This document shows positions 9,012 to 17,064 of a stretch of 64,000 nucleotides of DNA, piece by piece. Numbering within the stretch: position 1 is the stretch's first letter; the number at the start of each line of letters is the position of its first letter. This DNA comes from Pseudonocardia oceani. Lineage in GTDB: Bacteria > Actinomycetota > Actinomycetes > Mycobacteriales > Pseudonocardiaceae. The notes beneath the pieces are model-generated. The model was not told where the DNA came from. It ran no database searches and saw only the letters and a list, made by a program, of their open reading frames with translations. The position numbers and the translations under genes were made by a program. The DNA lies in NCBI RefSeq assembly GCF_019263585.2, contig NZ_JADQDF010000001.1, positions 434,001 to 498,000 of the forward strand, written 5' to 3'.

Positions 9012-10316
9012 CTACGGCGCGAACACCAGGCCCACTGCCCCGCAGGTCAGTGCCACCATCGCGCCAAGCAACGGATACTGCACGCGGGTGGCGATCGGCG
9101 CCGGGAACATCCGCAACGAGCGGTCGTGTGCGCTCACCGTGGCCGCGAGGTGTCCGACCACGATCGCGCCCAGCTGGACGAGCGCGATAGTCGTGGTGCT
9201 GACCACCGCGTAGTCCACGGTGCGGCTCGCGGTGCCGAACAGGTCAGCGCCGCTTCCCAGCGGGTCGCTGGCCAGGATGAACGTCAGCTGCCCGTCGAAG
9301 AGCAGCAGCGAGAAGTAATGGGCGATCGCGTAGCCGGCGGCGATTGGGACGAGGGTGGGGGCGTAGCTCGCCGGGAGCGGGGCCCGGCCGGCGCCGGGCC
9401 GCGGGTCCGGTCGGCGAGTCGCCGCGAGGTAGAGCGCGGCGACCGCGGCTGTGGCGATCACCAGGCCTACGGTGCGCCAGAGCGGCCCGTCGGGCGCAGA
9501 GGCGGCCCAGAACAAGGTCCGGGACAGCCCGTCGAACGCGGTGGATCCGACGAGCACGACCACGACCGCCACCAGCCCGGGTACGGCGGGCACGGAGCCC
9601 AGTCCGTCGATCGGGTTGCGCAGCACGAGCCGTCCGTCGGCGCGACGGCCCAGCGGGGCGAGGGATCCCAGCAGCGTCGAGTACACCTCGAAACCGTCGC
9701 CGCGGTCGAACCAGGACCGGCCGAACACCACCGCGGCGCCGACGTGGACGGCGGAGTATCCGAGGACGAAGGCGGCGACCAAGCGAGGGTTCGCGGGGTC
9801 CGGATGGACGAGCTCCAGCCAGATGAAGACCCCCAGCGACGCCGCTGCGGGCCAGATCCCGATGCGGTCGGGGAGCCGGCGCAGACCCTTGTCGGGGTCG
9901 ATGCGTGCCGCGCGGGACGCGATCGCGTGCAGCAGGCGCAGAGGGTTGAGCAGCCGCCACACAGGCCCCAGCAGCAGGGACGCGGGTACCAGCCCGACCC
10001 AGAACGTCACGTACAGCGCCCACGGCGCCACGTTGTCGCTCGGGTCGTCCGGACCGGACAGCCCGACGACGACGACCGCCGTGGCGGCGAACAGGCCGGT
10101 CACCCGCAGGGCCTGGCGCAGCAGCGGGCTGTCGAGCACCGCCGCGATCGGGCCGGGGAGTGGAAGGCCCGCCGTAGCACCGTCGGGCCGGGTGGTGCTC
10201 CAACAGAGTGCGAGTACGGCGAAGGAGATCACCACCGCGAGGCCGGCACCGACCGCGGCGAGCGTGGCCGGGATCGGCAGGTCGTCGCGGGTGCCCACAC
10301 CGTGGGCGAGCAGCAT
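9012..10316 (-). CDS. polytopic membrane protein of the cobalt/copper block
   Basis: A 434-residue integral membrane protein with about twelve hydrophobic segments and no extensive soluble domain. Charged or polar features that may matter are scattered in loops: DPDKGLRRLPDR near residue 150, FDRGDGFEVYS near 220, and LRNPIDGLG near 240. No ATP-binding motif or known transporter signature is recognised. Its ATG overlaps the stop of the upstream lipoprotein gene by one base (TGATG), so it is translationally coupled to it and is the last gene of the run from cbtB. It may be the membrane partner of the cupredoxin-like lipoprotein, but substrate is unknown. Confidence 0.75.
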   Translation of the reverse strand: MLLAHGVGTRDDLPIPATLAAVGAGLAVVISFAVLALCWSTTRPDGATAGLPLPGPIAAVLDSPLLRQALRVTGLFAATAVVVVGLSGPDDPSDNVAPWALYVTFWVGLVPASLLLGPVWRLLNPLRLLHAIASRAARIDPDKGLRRLPDRIGIWPAAASLGVFIWLELVHPDPANPRLVAAFVLGYSAVHVGAAVVFGRSWFDRGDGFEVYSTLLGSLAPLGRRADGRLVLRNPIDGLGSVPAVPGLVAVVVVLVGSTAFDGLSRTLFWAASAPDGPLWRTVGLVIATAAVAALYLAATRRPDPRPGAGRAPLPASYAPTLVPIAAGYAIAHYFSLLLFDGQLTFILASDPLGSGADLFGTASRTVDYAVVSTTTIALVQLGAIVVGHLAATVSAHDRSLRMFPAPIATRVQYPLLGAMVALTCGAVGLVFAP

Positions 10317-10732
10317 CAGCTCACCTCGAGCCGGGCGAGCGGTTCTCCCAACTCCTCGAGCTCGATCTCGAACACCCCGGGGATGTCGGCGGTGAATGAC
10401 AGGGTCGCTGAACCGCCTGCCGTGACGAGCGCGGACCGGTCGTAGCCGTGCAGGTGCACCTCGTCCGCGACGTCGCTGGTGACGGTCAGCTCCACGGCCT
10501 CGCCGAGTGGAACAGCGATCCGGTCCGCGGCCCGGTCGGAGCGGCCGTCGGCGAAGGTCACCGCGATAACCTGCGCGGTGGGGACGGCGGTGGTCGCGGC
10601 CCGGGAGTCGGCAGTCGGGTCGTTGGTGGTCGGGGCGATGGCCGGGGGGTTCGTCGGCGGTGCGCCGCAGCCCGCCGCCAGGACAAGTGCCCCGAAGAGG
10701 GCCGCAGCGGCGACCTGCGAGGTCCGGCTCAC
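10316..10732 (-). CDS. cupredoxin-like lipoprotein
   Basis: A 138-residue exported lipoprotein: the signal peptide ends in a lipobox with Cys22 (LAAGC), then a Thr/Ala-rich linker, then one beta-sandwich domain of about 85 residues. The domain has the pattern VTFADGR…VPLGEAVELTVTSD…EVHLHGYD…FTADIPGVFEIEL found in the cupredoxin-like domains associated with copper or iron handling. The usual Cys and Met copper ligands of a true blue copper site are not evident; only His residues in HLHG are. The GTG start overlaps the upstream stop as GTGA. It probably works with the membrane proteins encoded on either side. Confidence 0.8.
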   Translation of the reverse strand: MSRTSQVAAAALFGALVLAAGCGAPPTNPPAIAPTTNDPTADSRAATTAVPTAQVIAVTFADGRSDRAADRIAVPLGEAVELTVTSDVADEVHLHGYDRSALVTAGGSATLSFTADIPGVFEIELEELGEPLARLEVS

Positions 10733-11706
10733 CGCAGGCTCCCGGACCGCCTGGTGGCGTCGGCGGTCGCGGCGTCTCCCGCGGGCGGCGGATCGTCGTC
10801 ACCCACCGGGAGGTCCGGGGTGAGGGCGCGGAGCACCGCGAACCCGGTGAGGAACAGCCCGATCCCGGCGCCGAAGGTCAGTACGGTGGTGAGCCGATCG
10901 ATCCCGGCACTCCAGCCGAAGGCGAGCACGGCGTTGGAGAAGCCAACAGTACCGAATGCGGTGATCATCGCGAGGACAGCGCCGGCCAGCCCGCAGAGCA
11001 GCAGCCCGAACCGGCGCCCTAGCACGGTCAGGACCACGCCCACGGCCCCGGCGAGCCACGCTGCAAGCCCGAGCCCGGCGCCACTGACGACGACGAGGAG
11101 GTAGGCCTGGTCATCCGGGACCAGCGCCGCGCCGAGGACGTGAACCACATGCGCACCGACAACGAGCACCGTGATCGCCGCAGTCGCGAGGGCGGCCCAC
11201 CTGCGGGTCACCCCCATGATGCCGATCATTCCGGCGACGACAGCGGCGACGGCCGTGGCCAGCCACCACAGTCCCGCGGTCGGGGCCGGTGGGAAGACCT
11301 GCTCGCCGCGTACGGTGACCTCGCGGTCGCCGACGAGCAGTGGGACCGACCAGGCGCGGACGCCCTCGGCAGGGATGGGGAGCATCGCGGCGTCGATCCG
11401 CGGGTCGGCCCAGCGGGCGGTCGTACCGGGGGGAACGACCGGCTCTACCCCGCGGGTGGGCCCGGCCGGCACGACCTGCACGGGCTCGCCGGTGTCGTTG
11501 ACGATGCGCAGCCGCGCGCCCACCTCGATGACCGCGACGGCGAGGCCGGGCACCAGCGGATCCACCGCGAGGATCCGGGCGACGCTCGGAGATGCTTCGA
11601 GCCCGCCCCCGTGAGCGGCGGCGGTGCCGGAGGTCAGGGGGAACAGCACGGCGGTGAGCAGCAGGGCCGCGCCGACCCGGACGGCGCAGAGCAGGAACGA
11701 TCTCAA
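10729..11706 (-). CDS. exported protein with membrane-anchored C-terminal domain
   Basis: A 325-residue protein with an N-terminal signal peptide ending near AAAHGGG, an extracytoplasmic region of about 120 residues (SPSVARILAVDP…VNDTGEPVQVV…PPGTTARWADPR), then six hydrophobic helices. The layout resembles the CopC-plus-membrane-domain proteins of copper loci, with the His after the signal peptide where CopC has its copper ligand, but the match is weak. The start is taken as TTG at 11706: it overlaps the preceding stop as TTGA and a GAGGA lies upstream, while an in-frame GTG at 11790 would put the gene inside the preceding one. Mid-operon position after the ArsR gene. Confidence 0.7.
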   Translation of the reverse strand: MRSFLLCAVRVGAALLLTAVLFPLTSGTAAAHGGGLEASPSVARILAVDPLVPGLAVAVIEVGARLRIVNDTGEPVQVVPAGPTRGVEPVVPPGTTARWADPRIDAAMLPIPAEGVRAWSVPLLVGDREVTVRGEQVFPPAPTAGLWWLATAVAAVVAGMIGIMGVTRRWAALATAAITVLVVGAHVVHVLGAALVPDDQAYLLVVVSGAGLGLAAWLAGAVGVVLTVLGRRFGLLLCGLAGAVLAMITAFGTVGFSNAVLAFGWSAGIDRLTTVLTFGAGIGLFLTGFAVLRALTPDLPVGDDDPPPAGDAATADATRRSGSLR

Positions 11707-12011
11707 CGGGGCGCATCCTCGTGGTCGGGTCCGGCGGAGTCCACCACGCGGTCGAGCAGGTCGTTGACCGGGTGGAGGGCCGACCGGCACAGCACGGTGT
11801 GCCCGTCACGCTCGGTGCGCACCATGTCTTACACGCGCAGCAGGCGGAGCGAGTGGGACACCGTGGTGGCCTTGAGCCCGCTCGCGGCGGCGAGATCCGA
11901 GACCGAGATCGGACCGTCGCGGGCGATCAGGACGAGCAGCATCAGACGGCTGGGATCGCCGAGCACGGCGAACCAGGCCGCCCAGCCGACGACCTGTCGG
12001 GGATGATTCAC
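11703..12011 (-). pseudogene. ArsR-family metal regulator interrupted by an in-frame stop
   Basis: Reading from the GTG at 12011 (GAGGAG eight bases upstream) gives a winged-helix protein of the ArsR/SmtB type: FAVLGDPSRLMLLVLI, then the recognition helix region SGLKATTVSHSLRLLR. After LLRV comes TAA at 11829-11831; beyond it the same frame continues with DMVRTERDGHTVLCRSAL, exactly the beta-hairpin wing and C-terminal helix expected. The 103-codon total is normal for the family. So one nonsense codon splits the protein at the start of the wing. Either the gene is dead or readthrough occurs. An ArsR-type palindrome sits before cbtB at 13080-13099. The TTG start of the next gene overlaps its final stop. 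Confidence 0.85.
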
Positions 12012-12048
12012 CCGGCGCACTCCTCGTTCCGCGGAAACGAGCCCTGGA

Positions 12049-12792
12049 CTATCCGGCGGCGGTGCTGACGGTGCTACCGGAGCGCCGCCGCGACCGGCCA
12101 TCGATCAGCGCACCGAACACGAGCCCGACTACGGTCCACAGCACGAGCTGACCGCCGATCGCCGCCACCCGGAAGTCGTAGAGCACGGAGGCCGGGAAAC
12201 CGGCCGGGGTCTCGGCGACCGTCGGCAGGAGGAACCCGACGATCCCCACCGCGACGAGATAGGCAGCGGCCGGCACCAGGGTGGCGTTCCACGAACCCAT
12301 CCGCCCGGCGAGGCTACGGCCCAGCATCACCGCACCGACGGCGAGCAGCACCGACACGATGATCAGCACCATGAAGGGTCCGGTGCGCTGCCCGACCGTG
12401 GCGTCGAGCGTCGACGCCGGCGGGTTGGCCGGGTATTTGATGAACGGGACGAGGGCTACGCAGACGAACCCGATCCCCGCGATCACAGCCGCGGTCGCCC
12501 GCGCGCTGAGCCGGCCGACTCGCCCGACCACCGACGCGTACACCAGCGACAGGACGCCGCCGACCACCACGCCGTAGACCAGTGCGGCGGTGGCCAGCCC
12601 GAGGGTGCTCTGGATCCCACGGCTGACGAGCGGCTCCTCTGTGGAGACCTCGCCCGCCGCGGCGGCGACCTGGTCCTCGTAACCGATAGCCGCCTCGACG
12701 GGAGGTTCCCCGAACAGATAGGCGAACAGGAAGTAGGCCAGGCCGGCGACGAGCCCGGCGATCATGCCCCGGATCAGCAGGCTCCTCACCAT
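12049..12792 (-). CDS. cbtA: CbtA family predicted cobalt transporter subunit
   Basis: A 247-residue membrane protein with about six helices, starting MVRSLLIRGMIAGLVAGL and containing the family's FGEPPVEAAI after the first helix, the central FIKYPANPPA motif and an acidic-loop region. CbtA is the predicted permease of a cobalt uptake system linked with cobalamin metabolism. It follows cbtB by 17 bases and precedes the ArsR gene by 37 bases. The ATG at 12792 gives the expected N-terminus; upstream in-frame codons lie inside cbtB. No cobalamin riboswitch was recognised in front of the operon; instead an ArsR-type operator is present. Confidence 0.9.
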   Translation of the reverse strand: MVRSLLIRGMIAGLVAGLAYFLFAYLFGEPPVEAAIGYEDQVAAAAGEVSTEEPLVSRGIQSTLGLATAALVYGVVVGGVLSLVYASVVGRVGRLSARATAAVIAGIGFVCVALVPFIKYPANPPASTLDATVGQRTGPFMVLIIVSVLLAVGAVMLGRSLAGRMGSWNATLVPAAAYLVAVGIVGFLLPTVAETPAGFPASVLYDFRVAAIGGQLVLWTVVGLVFGALIDGRSRRRSGSTVSTAAG

Positions 12793-12809
12793 GGTGGGGG
12801 TCCCGGCCG

Positions 12810-13019
12810 TCAGTGGCAGGGGAAGCCAAGGAGGTGGCGCCCGTCGTGCGCGAACTCGTGCAGCATGCTGCCCGAGATCAGCGACGTGGCGCCCTGGTCC
12901 ATGCCCACTAGATAGAGCAGCGAGAGCAGGATGACCCCGGCGAACACCGCCCACGGGAGGAGCTCGTTCAGGGGGATGGTGACCGGGGTGGACGCGGGGA
13001 GTGCCGCCGCCTGAGTCAT
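12810..13019 (-). CDS. cbtB: CbtB family cobalt transporter subunit
   Basis: A 69-residue single-helix protein. One transmembrane segment (WAVFAGVILLSLLYLVG) is followed by a C-terminal His-rich tail, LHEFAHDGRHLLGFPCH, which is the hallmark CbtB signature thought to bind the metal on the outside. It is the first gene of the minus-strand operon and is preceded by GGAG seven bases before ATG. Partner of CbtA. Confidence 0.92.
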   Translation of the reverse strand: MTQAAALPASTPVTIPLNELLPWAVFAGVILLSLLYLVGMDQGATSLISGSMLHEFAHDGRHLLGFPCH

Positions 13020-13079
13020 GATCGGATCTCCTTGTCGGGGAGGCTGCCGTCCACGTACTTTAGAACGACACCTACACTC

Positions 13080-13099
13080 ATCTGAACAGATATTCAGAT
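13080..13099. promoter_or_regulatory. ArsR/SmtB-type operator before cbtB
   Basis: ATCTGAA (13080-13086), six bases, TTCAGAT (13093-13099): a perfect 7-base palindrome in an AT-rich patch, the classical pattern for ArsR/SmtB metal-sensing repressors. It lies 60 bases before the cbtB start and a similar distance before the divergent phosphatase gene, so it could control both. The obvious cognate regulator is the ArsR protein three genes into the operon, now broken. Confidence 0.7.
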
Positions 13100-13160
13100 A
13101 AGTAGTGTGGGTGCGGGCCGAATCGGTGTCAAGGGGGCGTCAGGCCGCTTCGGAGGGTCG

Positions 13161-13742
13161 ATGAGCAGCAGGATCACGCTGGTGTCCCATTCGTCGACTT
13201 CGGCCACCAACTCGGCCGCGTTCGCCTCGGACGAGCCGCTCGACGCCCGGGGGGCGGGCAGGGTCGAGCAGGCGCGCGGTCGGCTGCCCCGGGCGGTCCG
13301 GGTCCTGACCTCGCCGGCGCTTGCGTGCCGCCAGACCGCCGACGGGCTGGGACTCTCGGCTGTGATCGAACCGGCGCTGGCCGACTGGGATCCCGGCCGC
13401 TGGCGTGGCCGCATGCTCGACGAGGTCGTTGCTGCGGAGCCGCACGCCGTGACGGCGTGGCTGTCCGAGCCAGACTCAGCGCCGCACGGCGGCGAGTCAC
13501 GCGTGCAGCTGCTGGCCCGCGTGGCCGACTGGCTCGACACGGTGCCCGACGACGGCGGTCACACGGTGGCAGTCACCCATCCGGCTGTCGTGCGGTCGGC
13601 GGTGCTCGCCGCGCTCGACGCCCCGCTCTCAGCATTCTGGCGCATCGACATCGCCCCCCTGACCGCCACCCAGCTTCGGGGATCGCCCGGTCGGTGGACG
13701 CTGCGATCCACCGCCGCGCCACTCGTCCCGCGGCATGACTAG
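13161..13742 (+). CDS. histidine phosphatase family protein (CobC-like), CbtAB-associated
   Basis: A 193-residue protein of the phosphoglycerate-mutase-like histidine phosphatase fold. The N-terminal motif reads LVSHSSTSA, where the usual RHG is replaced by SHS: the nucleophilic His is kept but the preceding Arg is lost. GGES in the middle and VTHPAVVR supply the later Glu and second His. GGAGGG lies before the ATG at 13161; an upstream GTG at 13107 is less likely. Divergent from cbtBA and sharing its operator region, it is probably a CobC-type enzyme of cobalamin salvage, though phosphatase activity is uncertain given the altered motif. Confidence 0.8.
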   Translation: MSSRITLVSHSSTSATNSAAFASDEPLDARGAGRVEQARGRLPRAVRVLTSPALACRQTADGLGLSAVIEPALADWDPGRWRGRMLDEVVAAEPHAVTAWLSEPDSAPHGGESRVQLLARVADWLDTVPDDGGHTVAVTHPAVVRSAVLAALDAPLSAFWRIDIAPLTATQLRGSPGRWTLRSTAAPLVPRHD

Positions 13743-14348
13743 ACCGTTTGCGGTGTCGGCACCGGCCTGTTGCTCGAACCGCTCGTGGCGGTCAGTGGCC
13801 CCGGGCTCGGGGTTGCCCGGGCTGGTGGCGGTGCTGTAGCGCTCCTCGATACGGCCGAGCTTCCAGATCGCCAACGCGACGAGCCAGGTGATCACGAACA
13901 GGGCAACGACGGTGTAGCCGACGTAGTTCAGGTCGAGGGTGCCGATGGCGGCCAACGGACCGGTGTCGATGCCGAGCCTCTCCACAAGCAACCCGATCAG
14001 CACCATCACGCCGACGACCAGTGCGACGACGACAGAGAGCACGGTGACGGTCAGGTTGTAGAAGACCTTCCGCACGGGCTTGAGGAACGCCCAGCCGTAA
14101 GCGCGGGCCATGAAGATGCCATCGGCGGTGTCGAACAGGCTCATCCCGGCGGCGAAGAGCACCGGCAGGACGAGGATGGCGTACCAGGGCAGGGTGAGCG
14201 CCGAGCCGGCGGCGAGCACGAGCAGGGCGACCTGGGTGGCCGTGTCGAATCCCAGTCCCATGAGCAGCCCGACCGGGTACATGTGCCAGGGCTTGCTCAC
14301 CCGTCGCATCACCCGCCCAAGCAGCCGGGCCAGGAAGCCGCGGTTGTG
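13629..14348 (-). pseudogene. C-terminal part of a NiCoT nickel/cobalt transporter
   Basis: The frame encodes the second half of a HoxN/NixA family permease: LGFDTATQVALL and FAAGMSLFDTADGIFMARAYGWAF are family motifs. The N-terminal half with the HAFDADHI metal motif is missing: at about 14348 the sequence switches into an IS3-type transposase fragment, and the NiCoT frame before the ATG at 14312 continues only to that point (…FLARLLGRV). The C-terminus runs about 110 bases into the convergent phosphatase gene, suggesting the original stop may also be lost. A truncated, non-functional copy that fits the cobalt theme of the neighbours. Confidence 0.85.
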
Positions 14349-14725
14349 AGATCTCTCGGAATTGATACACCACTCGGACCGTAGAGTGCAATATGTTGCC
14401 GTACGCTACGGGGAGAGGCTCGCCGAAGTCGATGCGGTCGCTTCTGTCGGGTCGGTCGGTGATTCCTACGATAATGCGATGGCGGAGGCGTTCAACTCGC
14501 TGTTCAAGGCCGAACTGGTCCGAAACCGAGGGCCGTGGCGCGGCACCGACGACCTCGAGCTTGCCATTGCGGAGTACATCGACTGGTACAACCACCGACG
14601 CCTACACGGCGAACTCGGCCTGATCCCACCGGTCGAGCGCGAGGCCCAACACGCCGACACCGACACCGCCCGGCAGCCCGCCAGAGCGTGAGAACCGAGC
14701 CTCCACCAAACCCGGCACTTCACAC
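14349..14725 (+). mobile_element. IS3-family element remnant (transposase C-terminus)
   Basis: The plus-strand frame from about 14353 to a TGA at 14689 encodes the end of an IS3 orfB integrase: HHSDRRVQY, GDSYDNAMAEAFNSLFKAEL and IDWYNHRRLHGEL contain the second Asp and the catalytic Glu region. The first Asp and everything upstream are missing. Bases 14698-14722 (GCCTCCACCAAACCCGG) look like the right terminal repeat of this IS family. The left edge is the junction with the NiCoT fragment. Confidence 0.85.
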
Positions 14726-14806
14726 TTCTCGGGCGCGGCGCATCGGTGATCCGGTCGAACTCGGCGGCGATCCGCCCACCATTCGATGGGGGCTGGGTGG
14801 GAGACG

Positions 14807-15559
14807 CTAGATCGGGGGCCATTGCAACCGTGCATACACCGAGAGCATCCGGCTCATGATCAGCGTCCAGCCGCCCGTCATCATCAGTACCCCGGTGATC
14901 GCCAGGCCGATCCCACCGGCAATCTCGATCCACCGGGCGTGGTTACGGAGCCAGCGGAAACGGTCGCGCCCCCGCGCCACGCCTGCGGCCAGGACCAGGA
15001 ACGGCGCGCCGAGCCCGAGGGCGTAGGCCAGCAGCAGTACGGCGCCTCGCCCCGGGTCGGCCGAGCCCGCCACCGCGGTCAGGATGGACGCCAGCACCGG
15101 CCCGACGCACGGCGTCCAGGCGAACGCGAACGCCGCGCCCAGCGGGAACGCACCTCCCGGTCCGGTGCCGATTGCAGTCAGCTCGAACCGGGCCTGTCGC
15201 TGGAGCAACGGAATCCGCAGCAGACCGGTCATGGCCAGGCCCAGCACGACCACGACGGCACCGCCGACGAGGTTGATGATGCCGAGGTTCTGCCGCAGCA
15301 GCAGCCCCAGCGCCGACGCCGTGGCGCCCAGCACTGTGAACACCGTCGCGAACCCGGCGACGAACAACCCGGCGCCGAGCCGGACACGCCGCCGCTGCGC
15401 GAGGCCGAGCGTGCTCGCAGGCGCACCGACACCGGACGGCGCGCCGCACAGCGCGGACACGTAGGACACGTAGCCGGGCAGCAGCGGCAGCACGCACGGG
15501 GAGCTGAACGACACCGCCCCTGCCACCAGAGCCAGCGAGACCAGCGCGAACAGTTCCAC
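14807..15559 (-). CDS. ccdA: CcdA-type thiol-disulfide transporter
   Basis: A 250-residue, six-helix membrane protein that passes electrons from cytoplasmic thioredoxin to extracytoplasmic thiol proteins, needed to reduce apocytochrome c. The two redox cysteines are in place: FSSPCVLPLLPGY near residue 22 and WTPCVGP near 150. It is divergent from the ccm operon with an inverted-repeat operator between them, so co-regulation is likely. Length is normal. It is the parent-like copy of the deleted relic at 1209-1500. Confidence 0.93.
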   Translation of the reverse strand: MELFALVSLALVAGAVSFSSPCVLPLLPGYVSYVSALCGAPSGVGAPASTLGLAQRRRVRLGAGLFVAGFATVFTVLGATASALGLLLRQNLGIINLVGGAVVVVLGLAMTGLLRIPLLQRQARFELTAIGTGPGGAFPLGAAFAFAWTPCVGPVLASILTAVAGSADPGRGAVLLLAYALGLGAPFLVLAAGVARGRDRFRWLRNHARWIEIAGGIGLAITGVLMMTGGWTLIMSRMLSVYARLQWPPI

Positions 15560-15615
15560 GGCCGCTCCCTCCGATACCGACCCATACGCGCTCCGACCCG
15601 GTCGCGCGCCCGGAA

Positions 15616-15652
15616 CTTCTACACGTCATAGTAGGGACACTCAGAGTAGAAG
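15616..15652. promoter_or_regulatory. CTTCTAC-N8-GTAG operator between ccdA and ccmA
   Basis: CTTCTAC at 15616-15622, eight bases ending in ATA, then GTAG at 15631-15634; a further GTAGAAG at 15646-15652 pairs with the first arm. The same core with identical spacing occurs at 30141-30159 and 42935-42958. It sits 57 bases before ccdA and 31-49 bases before the two possible ccmA starts, so a repressor here would control both. BlaI-family binding is inferred from the TAC/GTA half-sites and from blaI genes in the window. Confidence 0.65.
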
Positions 15653-15682
15653 CTGCATGCGATGGGCCGAACCGGGGACGAC

Positions 15683-16387
15683 ATGGCACACACTGGACCC
15701 TCCACCGCGCGAGCCGCGCTCGCGGACGCGGCGGCAGGCGCCTGGGCGGTGCGCCTGGACGGGGTGGCGGTGACCGTCCACCGAGCACCGGTGCTGCGCG
15801 ACCTGGACCTGCGGCTGCCCGCCGGTGCGGTGCTCGGCGTGCTCGGGGCCAACGGATCCGGTAAGACCACGCTGCTGCGATTGCTCGCCACCCTGGCCGT
15901 TCCCTCGGCCGGGCGGGCCGAGGTCCTCGGCCACGAGCTCGGCGGACCCGGTGTCACGGACATACGCACTCGCATCGCCATGGTCGGCCATTTCCCGGCG
16001 CTCTACCCGCAGCTCACCCTGGCCGAGAACCTGCGCTTCGTCGCCCGGCTGACCGGCCGCAGCGACGAGGCCGCGGACCGAGCGCTGGCCGCGGTCGGGC
16101 TCGCCGGCGCCGCCGCCCGCCGCGCGGAGAGCTGCTCGCAGGGCATGGCGCGGCGCGCCGACCTGGCCAGGGTGCTGCTGACCGAGCCGTCGCTGCTGCT
16201 GCTCGACGAGGTGCACGCGGGCCTGGACCACGGCGCCGCCGACCTGGTCGACCACCTCGTCGGGCAGGTACGGACGCGCGGCGGGACCTGCGTGCTGGTC
16301 TCCCACGAACCGGAGCGGCTCGCCGGGTTGTGCGACCGGCTGGTCCGGATCGTCGACGGGCAGGCACTCCCTGAGGTGGCGCAATGA
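15683..16387 (+). CDS. ccmA: heme exporter ATPase CcmA
   Basis: ATP-binding subunit of the CcmABCD complex, which drives release of heme-loaded CcmE in System I cytochrome c maturation. Walker A is GANGSGKTT near residue 56, the signature region is SCSQGMARR (a SQGM variant usual in CcmA), Walker B is LLLLDEVHAGLD, and the switch His is in SHEPERL. The ATG at 15683 has GGGGA just upstream; an ATG at 15662 is in frame but closer to the operator and lacks a ribosome site. First gene of the ten-gene ccm operon; overlaps ccmB by ATGA. Confidence 0.93.
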   Translation: MAHTGPSTARAALADAAAGAWAVRLDGVAVTVHRAPVLRDLDLRLPAGAVLGVLGANGSGKTTLLRLLATLAVPSAGRAEVLGHELGGPGVTDIRTRIAMVGHFPALYPQLTLAENLRFVARLTGRSDEAADRALAAVGLAGAAARRAESCSQGMARRADLARVLLTEPSLLLLDEVHAGLDHGAADLVDHLVGQVRTRGGTCVLVSHEPERLAGLCDRLVRIVDGQALPEVAQ

Positions 16388-17064
16388 CCACGCCACTCGT
16401 CGCCCCGCTCACCCAGTGCCTGGCACTGGCCGCCAAGGACCTGCGCCTGGAACGCCGGGCCGGGGAGGCGATGCTGGTCACCGCGCCGTTCGGCGCGGTG
16501 GCGCTGCTGCTCGCCCCGCTGGCCGTCGGTACCGACACCCCGCTGCTGCGCCAGCTGGGCCCGGCCCTGTACTGGCTGGTGGTGCTGCTGTTCGGGGTAC
16601 TGGTGACGATGCGCGCCAGCGCCGTCGACGGCCCCGCGCAACTGGCCATGCTGCGGCTGGCCGGGGTCAGCCCGCGGGTGCGCCTGGCCGGCCGGGCGCT
16701 GGCCAACGGGGTGCTGCTGCTGGGGTTCCAGCTGGTGCTGGCGCCGGTGGCGGTGCTGCTCTACGACCCCGACCTCACCGGCTGGCCGTGGCTGCTGCCG
16801 GTGTTCGTGCTAGTTGCCGCCGGATTGGCGGTGCTCGGCGCCCTCGCCGACGCGCTCGCCGTCGGTCTGGCCGGCCGGACCACGCTGGGCCCGCTGCTGG
16901 TCGCGCCGATCGCGGTACCGCTGCTGCTCGGGGCCACCGGCGTCGTGCAGGCCACCGATTACGGACGGTCACCGTGGCCGTGGCTGCTGCTCGTGACCAC
17001 CGTCGATCTCGTCGCCGCGCTGCTGGCCGCGTGGTGCGCCCGCTACCTGGAGGACCTGGCATGA
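16384..17064 (+). CDS. ccmB: heme exporter membrane protein CcmB
   Basis: A 226-residue membrane protein with six helices, the permease-like partner of CcmA. It begins with a cytoplasmic segment containing KDLRLERR, the conserved CcmB start, followed by the paired helices (MLVTAPFGAVALLLAPLAVG and YWLVVLLFGVLVTMRA). Length matches the family. Start ATG overlaps the ccmA stop and its stop overlaps the ccmC start, both by four bases, so translation is coupled. Confidence 0.9.
   Translation: MTTPLVAPLTQCLALAAKDLRLERRAGEAMLVTAPFGAVALLLAPLAVGTDTPLLRQLGPALYWLVVLLFGVLVTMRASAVDGPAQLAMLRLAGVSPRVRLAGRALANGVLLLGFQLVLAPVAVLLYDPDLTGWPWLLPVFVLVAAGLAVLGALADALAVGLAGRTTLGPLLVAPIAVPLLLGATGVVQATDYGRSPWPWLLLVTTVDLVAALLAAWCARYLEDLA

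Noticed and set aside
13020..13080. Cobalamin riboswitch before cbtB
   Set aside because: Only 60 bases of leader and no B12-box-like sequence; an ArsR-type palindrome is present instead.
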